From positions 12,697 to 25,618 of the forward strand of contig WELB01000296.1 in assembly GCA_009602725.1 (NCBI GenBank): DNA of 12,922 nt. The letters are read 5' to 3'. This stretch comes from Spirogloea muscicola. Its lineage: Eukaryota > Streptophyta > Zygnematophyceae > Spirogloeales > Spirogloeaceae. A program made the translations under genes and the position numbers. Positions 7,103-12,922 of this stretch are shown here, piece by piece. How positions within the stretch are numbered: the stretch's first letter is position 1; every line of letters starts with the position of its first letter. The notes under the pieces are model-generated. The model did not search any database and had not been told where the DNA came from. It saw nothing but the letters and a program-made list of their open reading frames with translations.

Positions 7103-10100
7103 CTAAGAGATACGATCGACGGTCCCAAGTGGCAACTGCTGTCTCAAGGCATCCACAGCTGCCACAACTCTGCCTGCCATCTGTTAATCAACCATCGCAT
7201 TCAGCAAATGGAGAGCTTAGATGGTGCACAACAGCAGCTTAACGAACTCTGCAGAAGGAAATGTGAATGGTGATTCAGACTGATAGGCAAATTAAGCGTT
7301 TGCTTAACAATATGACATCAGGGTTAAGGGATTAGATTTAGTTTTCAGGGTGTAGGGTGTAGGGTTTAGGATTTAGGCGAATTCAATACCTTGCCCTTCA
7401 GCAAGACCACAAGCGTAGAAGTCATCTTTACCAAGCTGTCACTGTCTTCCCAATAACAGCCTGCATACATATATTTGAGCGATGTTGGAATACATGTCAA
7501 GTATGCTCAAGGATTGTCCATAATCAATACATGATTGTCTTGTCTGTCCTCACTGTGGCTTCTCAGCCCATCAAGGCTACAATCAAATGCAGCATGGACT
7601 ACATGTAATTGCCTCTCGATGGTATTCTCCTAAATGTATCTAGGTGGATCACTTTTTGCATCTGCAAGCATCAAAAATGTTGCACCACATATTTGGAATA
7701 TGAGTGCTGGCTACTTCTTTGCTGACTTACTTATGGAAAGCTCCGGAAAGGAGATATGCAGCTGCCTCAGCGGCAAGACAATGATGTCCTGTACAAGGAA
7801 AAAGGCAAGGTGAAGTCAATTGCAGGAATCAAGAAGTCATTTGTAATTCACAATCAAGTCTGAAGTCTAAAGTCTAGCCACAAAATGCAGCCAGCCAATT
7901 CCAATGCCAGAAGCTCCTGTGCCATGCCAAACCCAAGGACAGCAAGCTTGGCTCTTGCTCGTATATAGCAATAAGTTGGTGTGACTGGGAAACCATTGTT
8001 AGCAGTTTACTGTATCCTGCCTGCCTAACTTCCTGGCAAGAAATGGGAGGTATTCACTTGAACACCCATTATGGGCATATATTGAAACCGTCTCCACCAT
8101 TGCTCTTGTATAGCCACAGGCTGCATTAACAACAGACTAATAGCTGCTATCGTTGTCATTGTCAGACTAACCTCCAAAACGCTGACGCGGAGCTTTGCTG
8201 ATTGAAATGGGAGAGGCCGCAGCAGCGGGCTGTCCGGGTAGCCCAGGAGGCAAGCCCACTGAAGCTCAAGCTCACGTAGCGTGGCCCCACCAAGGACCAA
8301 CACATTTCTGGATTGCATCTGCAAATAGGAGCAAGTGAAAGGCCCCACAGCTATGAGTTGTTATCACCACATACTCATGCTTTCAATTATGCTTCTAGAT
8401 AGAATGAGAAGTAGCGATAAGCACGCCACTAGCTCCTTACTGACATCAGCTTATAAGTCTCAAATGTAATACTGATACATTTTAGCGGGTACTTTAGCAG
8501 TAAGTCCTCGCGTGCAGCCATTATAGGTCACACAGCCGTCCTTACAAGCGGACGCACGACACTGTCGCAGTGAAACAGCTTCGTGATGCCCTCAGGGAAC
8601 TCTGCAAGCTGTCGCCGAGGAACAGAAAGAAAGACCTACTGAAAGTTAGCATCCCAGTAAGCTTGACCTTTGCAATTCTTTATAGAGGATAGCGCATTTA
8701 GTGCGAGACTCCCTCACCCTTGAATCATATCCTACCATGATCCTGACGCCTTCCTGGACCGCAAGCGTGATGTCACAGTTGTGCAGTGTACAGGCAGCAC
8801 TTGAAGCAGATTACCTTTTCAAGAACCCTTGACATTTATGATTAGGCTGTCCATGATTAGGCTGACTCGTACCTTCAGGTGGGCGTCAGTGCACCGATTT
8901 CCCAAGCGATTCCGCAGGTCCTCTTGGGACTCCTCATCAGCAGCCTGAAACCCAAAGAGCAGGAGGCCACCACAGAGTCACAGTTGGACGGGAGACTAGA
9001 GAAAAGACATTCCATTGTCAAACCCATTATCCTTAACAACAGGGCTAGTGGAAACAATGACGCTCTCGTCTGAATAGCAAATTGCACGTAGTAAAGCCAG
9101 AATGACCGGACACATTGAGCCACCATATACCCTAGATCAAGCATACACTACAAATCTGGACCGTTTGTTGTGGAGTTTAAAGCAATGTGGAGATTTAGTA
9201 CCAGCCGCACTCCAAAAGCCTTCGCAACACCAGCAATTGTGACGTCGCAGTAGGTAAGGCCAACTCCTCCTGTTACAAACACCTGCTTGCAGATTGCTAG
9301 CCCATCTTAGCAAAAGAGCAGATATAAACTCAAGAGAGTCATCACTGGACAGTTACTCGTTGCTAATGGCAAGGGCAGCGCACTACAGTGCATACCGACT
9401 CAATTTTCCACCTGAGGTCTAGAGTCAGGTCCAGGTCAAGGGTTCTACTATACAAGGCAGGAGGCCCTGGTCATAGGTGCCCTGATTAGCTAGGTTAAGA
9501 CAAGACAAGGCTTCACCCTTCATTGGTCCAAATTGAACTCGTTACAATTTCACTTAGATGATGCACCTGTGAAGCAGCGCAAAAGTGCTCACCATGTCGT
9601 TGCTAGTGGAAGCTCGCTGGACTTCCTCAGCAACGGCATCCTCCTGTGAGCCAGGCCCAATCAACACAAAGGAAGGTCAATCTGGTCGCTTCCTGGCTTC
9701 AGTCAGTATCTAGATTGAGGGACAAAGTATGATGAACAGTCACAGAGTCTGCGCTCTTACTACTACCATCGTAGAAATCTGTGAGGACATTCAGGCTGGA
9801 GAAGTCCAGGGCAAGCAAGTGCTCGGGCATCTGGGCAACCCACATCATTTCGTAGGACACTCCTGTGGGCAACGTCCCAGCCCAAAGAGTGGAGCTCATG
9901 GCAGAGATACTGCGCACTAGCATCTTGTACGTCACCTCGCCTGCGGTGCCACAGGATTGACCCACTTTATCACTGAGAGAAAACACTGATCATAGATGCC
10001 AATTGTACTCCAAGTTCTTCCTTGTATGAGAACCTAGAAGACAAAACCCTTGTACAGACAGGAGCCAAGCTGAAGGTGTCCAAGGCTTGCTCTTCCTGAT

Positions 10101-12592
10101 CAGCACTTCTTTTAGGAAGCTGCCAGATATTTCGGAACTGGGGGGCAGAGCACTCATGACTGATACAAGTTCCGGCAAACTCACAGACTGTGATCACAAA
10201 CCCGCCTAGGAGGGTGCTCATTACTAGCAACAATTTACCACAATGACATGACCCACAAGAAGCAGAGGCAGACCTCCTCGTAGAAACGGCAAGGCACGGC
10301 AGTGGTGTAACAATGTGACTGACAGTCTGAGGCGAGGGAGCTCACAGGATTTGATCACCGACGGCCACAACCGCCGCGGTCAGGGCGGGGCCGCTATCTG
10401 AGTCCGGCAGCGCAGGGTCCTGCAGCTGGGCGTCGCCATTCGCCACCACCGCGTGCCCAGAGGCCGCCTTCTTGGCCTTGAGCCGCCCGGCACGCTCCAG
10501 CCGGCCGTCGCGGAGAAGGTACGCCGCCCGGTACTGCGGCTTGATGCTCAGAGCGGCATTTTCAACTGGCGGGAGGCTGCTGATGGCACTCAGGTCTGCG
10601 TTGGCGGCCGTTAGCCGCAGCGCCTCGTTTGGCAGCGTATCATGCACGTTGCCGATGCTTGTGTACCTGCAGGCACCCAAATAATTAAATCATAAATGAT
10701 CACAGATGAAGGAGGCAACATGTCGTGCAAGTGATAACCAGCAGCATCTCTGAGGGAAAGTGAGACCAAGTGCACCCCGCATTGTAGAGTTGTGTCAAGT
10801 GCAATAAGTCACATTCTTGTCCTGCAGATTTTATGCCAACCACTTCATTTACAAGGAGTTGAGCTCTTGACCTTGCCCTGCTGGGGCTCCACCACCAGGC
10901 TCTCTTGTCAAGTCACGATATGAGAATTACTGAGCACCAACTTATCTTTTGTGACGGCCGTGCAGTGTGACCAATGCAATCAGAAAATTTTGGAGAAAAA
11001 TAAGAGCTATGGAGAGTCTGAGCATAACAACCCGTGGTCATAAAGCTCGCAGTAGGGCGCGCGGCAAGCCAGGAGGAAAGCCCAGATATCTCTGCACGAT
11101 GAAGAGGACACTATGTCATCCAGTACTTGCTCTCTAATAGGCAGTCACCAAATACAACTGATGCTTACAACTATAGCACTCTCTGTCAGTATTGATGGTC
11201 ATTGGTGCATTTTGACTGGAAGCAGTGCGTGAAGGCAATCTAATCTGGACCTGCCGCCAGATGCTCATAAGGACAGCACATTGGCCTTATGAGGGAACAA
11301 ATGAGGCCACAGCCAACAAGTGAGTGGTATGAATGGAACGAGCAATTCTCCATCATATTGCAAGGGAGGTCTTATAATGTCAAAGACTAAGATCTGGCAC
11401 CTGTATGACCAGTTCAGGATGGGGTTGACGCGCATGAACGGCGGCCAGCCCGCGCTGCTCGGCGCAAATACCTCCTGGCCAACCTGCGCGAGCAGCTAGT
11501 GTGGAGATTGAGAGCCAGGAGTCCATAGCACCTTGATACATTCTCCTCCACGCAGTCACTCGGACCAGTGAAAGTAGTGAGACAAACTCAACTATGCCAC
11601 GATTGTGCTAAGTGTTGGATGTTGCAGATGGGTTTTGCTGATGGCGGCATGCTCACAGCGTTGGGGTCCGACAGGCGCGTGCCCAGGAAGATGGCCTTGA
11701 TCGGCTTCTCCCTGAGCAGCACCTCCAGGCCAGCTTTGAAATCCAGCCGCAGCACGTCAAGCTCCAGGTTGTATCTGCATAGCAGCATTAAGCTAATCAC
11801 TTCCCAGTAGTGGCCTGTACTTAACGTTCTGAGAAAACCTTGGAGCAGACAATGTAGACAATTGCTCCAGCCTGGCTCTTAACCTACTTTAGATTGCATT
11901 AACTACTGGTAATTGACATTTTACAATGTAATGCACAGGCCTTCAGGCACTCAGCTGGTCAACACTTGGTTGGCTCTGTCAGCTTACTCTCTGGCGGTGG
12001 CCAGCGTGAAGGCGTTGATTTCGGGGAACGCGTCGGCCGACTCAAAGAAGATGGTGCGGATGCGGTGCACCAGCCGCCCGCGCCCAAAGTCGTTGAGCGC
12101 CGCGGGGTCGCCGAGCGTCTGCTCGCTCGCCGCGTACCCGGCTCGGAGGAGGTGCAGCAGGACCTGCGGTTGACGAGCCGGCGGCCCTCAGTGCTGACCA
12201 TTGGCCTCTTACCCGTCACTTGACAGACTTCAGCGGCGTTATCATGCGTCTAGCGACAAGCATCTCTCAGAATCTCTGGCTGAGGTGCACCGTGGAGTCC
12301 TTGCCGCCATTGAAGCTGAATGCCACGCCGGCGAACCTGAGACAATGCACAACCGACGCCGCGATCAGTCTACTGAAATCATTCTTTCTGAAGAAACAAT
12401 CGTTCCATACGAAGGTTCTTGGACTTAATGATGACCGCCATGACCCATTCCGAATCTGGTTCAGAGCAAGTGTGTGCGACGAAGAGCTCACGAGTAGAGC
12501 GCGAGGGTGCGCTCGACCACGGCCATGGCCTGCCGGAACTTGGCCTGCAGGCGGAGGTCGCCGGACGCCTCCACCGCCCGCGTGACGTCCAT
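7103..12592 (-). CDS. FLAD1-like: FAD synthase (FMN adenylyltransferase), PAPS-reductase-like plus MoCF-like domains, 16 exons
   Basis: Transfers AMP from ATP to FMN to make FAD, the last step of flavin cofactor synthesis; probably cytosolic, as no targeting signal is seen. Exons in transcript order: 12592-12492, 12336-12291, 12163-11988, 11774-11657, 11483-11401, 11091-11032, 10666-10346, 9940-9844, 9643-9593, 9282-9202, 8944-8873, 8608-8546, 8318-8172, 7788-7731, 7460-7390, 7180-7103. All introns are GT-AG and every phase agrees, giving 540 residues. The first ATG follows an in-frame TAG upstream and has G at -3 and +4. Key motifs: SFNGGKDST (41-49), FFESADAFPEI, AIFLGTRLSDP (135-145), GWPPFMRVNPILNW (159-172), YCELYDHGYTSIG (188-200), LLRDGRLERAGR (245-256), AVVAVGDQIL (293-302), GGVGLTYCDVT (356-366), LAEFPEG (403-409), RNVLVLGG (427-434). 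The order matches plant FAD synthase (about 500 residues); animal FLAD1 has the two domains reversed. The donor after exon 6 (GTTGTT) is the weakest. Confidence 0.93.
7321..7378 (+). repeat. Telomere-like TTTAGGG tract inside the last FAD synthase intron
   Basis: GGGTTAAGGGATTAGATTTAG is followed by GGGTGTAGGGTGTAGGGTTT and AGGATTTAGG, variants of TTTAGGG. The tract lies within the 209-base last intron (7389-7181), close to the donor side, and is C-rich (CCCTAAA) in the sense of that gene. Confidence 0.7.
7390..10374 (-). other. MoCF (molybdopterin-binding-like) domain segment of the FAD synthase
   Basis: Residues about 293-515 over nine introns. The order of motifs is AVVAVGDQIL, LCHELHSLGWDV, EDAVAEEV, GGVGLTYCDVT, KAFGVRL, LAEFPEGITKLF, RNVLVLGG, PLRQLHISFPEL and TLVVLLKGK. 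This is the MoCF-like domain found in eukaryotic FAD synthases; in the human long isoform the corresponding domain has FAD hydrolase activity. Here the usual GGVGP(T/L)H(D/S)DVT core reads GGVGLTYCDVT. Confidence 0.8.
10483..12336 (-). other. PAPS-reductase-like catalytic domain segment of the FAD synthase
   Basis: Residues 35-256. SFNGGKDST is the PP-loop-like nucleotide site, split from VLLHLLRAGY by intron 2. AIFLGTRLSDP, PPFMRVNPILNW and DIWAFLL, then YDHGYTSIG, are the FMN- and ATP-site motifs of FAD synthases. LLRDGRLERAGR closes the domain. All expected motifs are present, so the domain should be active. Residues about 205-240 form a loop rich in Ala and Ser ahead of the closing motif. 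Confidence 0.85.
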
Positions 12593-12922
12593 GCCTGCCG
12601 CAGCTCCGACTCCACGTTGCCGCAGCAGCCTCCTCACGCTTCTCTATGGGCGCGCACTTTCTTCACGCTTCTGGGCTTCTGGGCTTTGCTCAGTTCCGCT
12701 CAGTGACCGCCACTGGGGCTGCCATTAGGGACAATCCTGGCCTGCCGCCGGCCTCTGCTCGGCGGCCAGGCGGTGGTGGCTGGCGGCTGCTGCGGCACAG
12801 CTGTAGTGGCGGCCGCGGAGGTAGCAGATGCCTGGGAGGTAGAGCGGGGGCTGATGGGGGAAATGTGTGGGACTGCGGAGCGTAGGGGTCTGGCAAAGGG
12901 GGTGTGGGGTTTGGAGGAGGGG
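12593..12922 (-). promoter_or_regulatory. GC-rich upstream region of the FAD synthase gene
   Basis: This 330-base stretch precedes the FAD synthase ATG. From about 12740 to the end the plus strand is strongly G-rich (runs such as GGCGGTGGTGGC and GGAGGAGGGG), so the minus strand is C-rich. Short repeats TCACGCTTCT and CTTCTGGG occur at 12630-12690. I see no TATA box. Promoter function is inferred from position. Confidence 0.4.

Noticed and set aside
8740-8800. Candidate minus-strand mini-exon reading EGVRIM with a nearby TAQL
   Set aside because: The exon at 8608-8546 supplies the expected LAEFPEG motif in the correct phase straight from the previous exon.
9781-9900. Open frame on the minus strand reading AGTLPTGVSYEMM
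   Set aside because: It overlaps the real exon 9940-9844 in another frame and cannot be joined in phase to the next exon at a sensible donor.
9961-10037. Candidate FAD synthase exon reading FSYKEELGVQLASM after GDQIL
   Set aside because: It is phase-compatible at its start and loosely resembles the expected sequence. The exon at 9940-9844 (LCHELHSLGWDV, SVLRND) joins directly in phase and matches the family far better.
12690-12896. Proline-rich minus-strand frame upstream of FAD synthase, as a targeting peptide or extra exon
   Set aside because: It is low-complexity, GC-driven sequence. The FAD synthase ATG has an in-frame stop upstream and the family starts close to this point.

Overview
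This is a nuclear genomic segment from a green eukaryote, most likely a chlorophyte alga. Both genes are split into many short exons by GT-AG introns of about 120 to 465 bases. The window contains three degenerate tracts of the plant-type TTTAGGG repeat. TGTAA, the poly(A) signal typical of green algae, lies downstream of both genes. The first gene is an RecQ-like helicase of the RecQsim type known from plants, and the second has the plant domain order for FAD synthase. The exact class or species cannot be read from the sequence.

Layout. Positions 1-400 are a fold-back repeat with perfect 123-base arms that run to the left edge of the window. Positions 401-851 are upstream sequence. On the plus strand, 852-6455 carries a 14-exon gene for a RecQsim-type DNA helicase: UBA domain, helicase motifs 0 to VI, an acidic insertion inside the helicase core, a zinc-binding module and a RecQsim-like tail. 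Positions 6456-7102 are a short intergenic gap. On the minus strand, 12592-7103 carries a 16-exon gene for FAD synthase: a PAPS-reductase-like catalytic domain followed by a molybdopterin-binding-like (MoCF) domain. Positions 12593-12922 are GC-rich upstream sequence of that gene. The two genes converge tail to tail and have no obvious functional link (genome maintenance versus flavin cofactor synthesis).

I rebuilt both genes by matching splice phases and conserved motifs. All 15 FAD synthase junctions and 12 of the 13 helicase junctions keep frame; the donor-acceptor pair I prefer for helicase intron 5 is less certain than the rest. The one exception is helicase exon 2 to exon 3, where a perfect 8-base tandem duplication (GAGACCAT twice, 1593-1608) sits just before the donor and shifts the frame. 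Removing one copy restores both the phase and the conserved sequence. The allele shown is therefore either a natural frameshift or an assembly error.

I see no new defence, mobile or biosynthetic system here. The items most worth checking are the 8-base duplication, the perfect inverted repeat at the window edge, the three telomere-like tracts (two of them inside introns), and an altered core motif in the MoCF-like domain of the FAD synthase.
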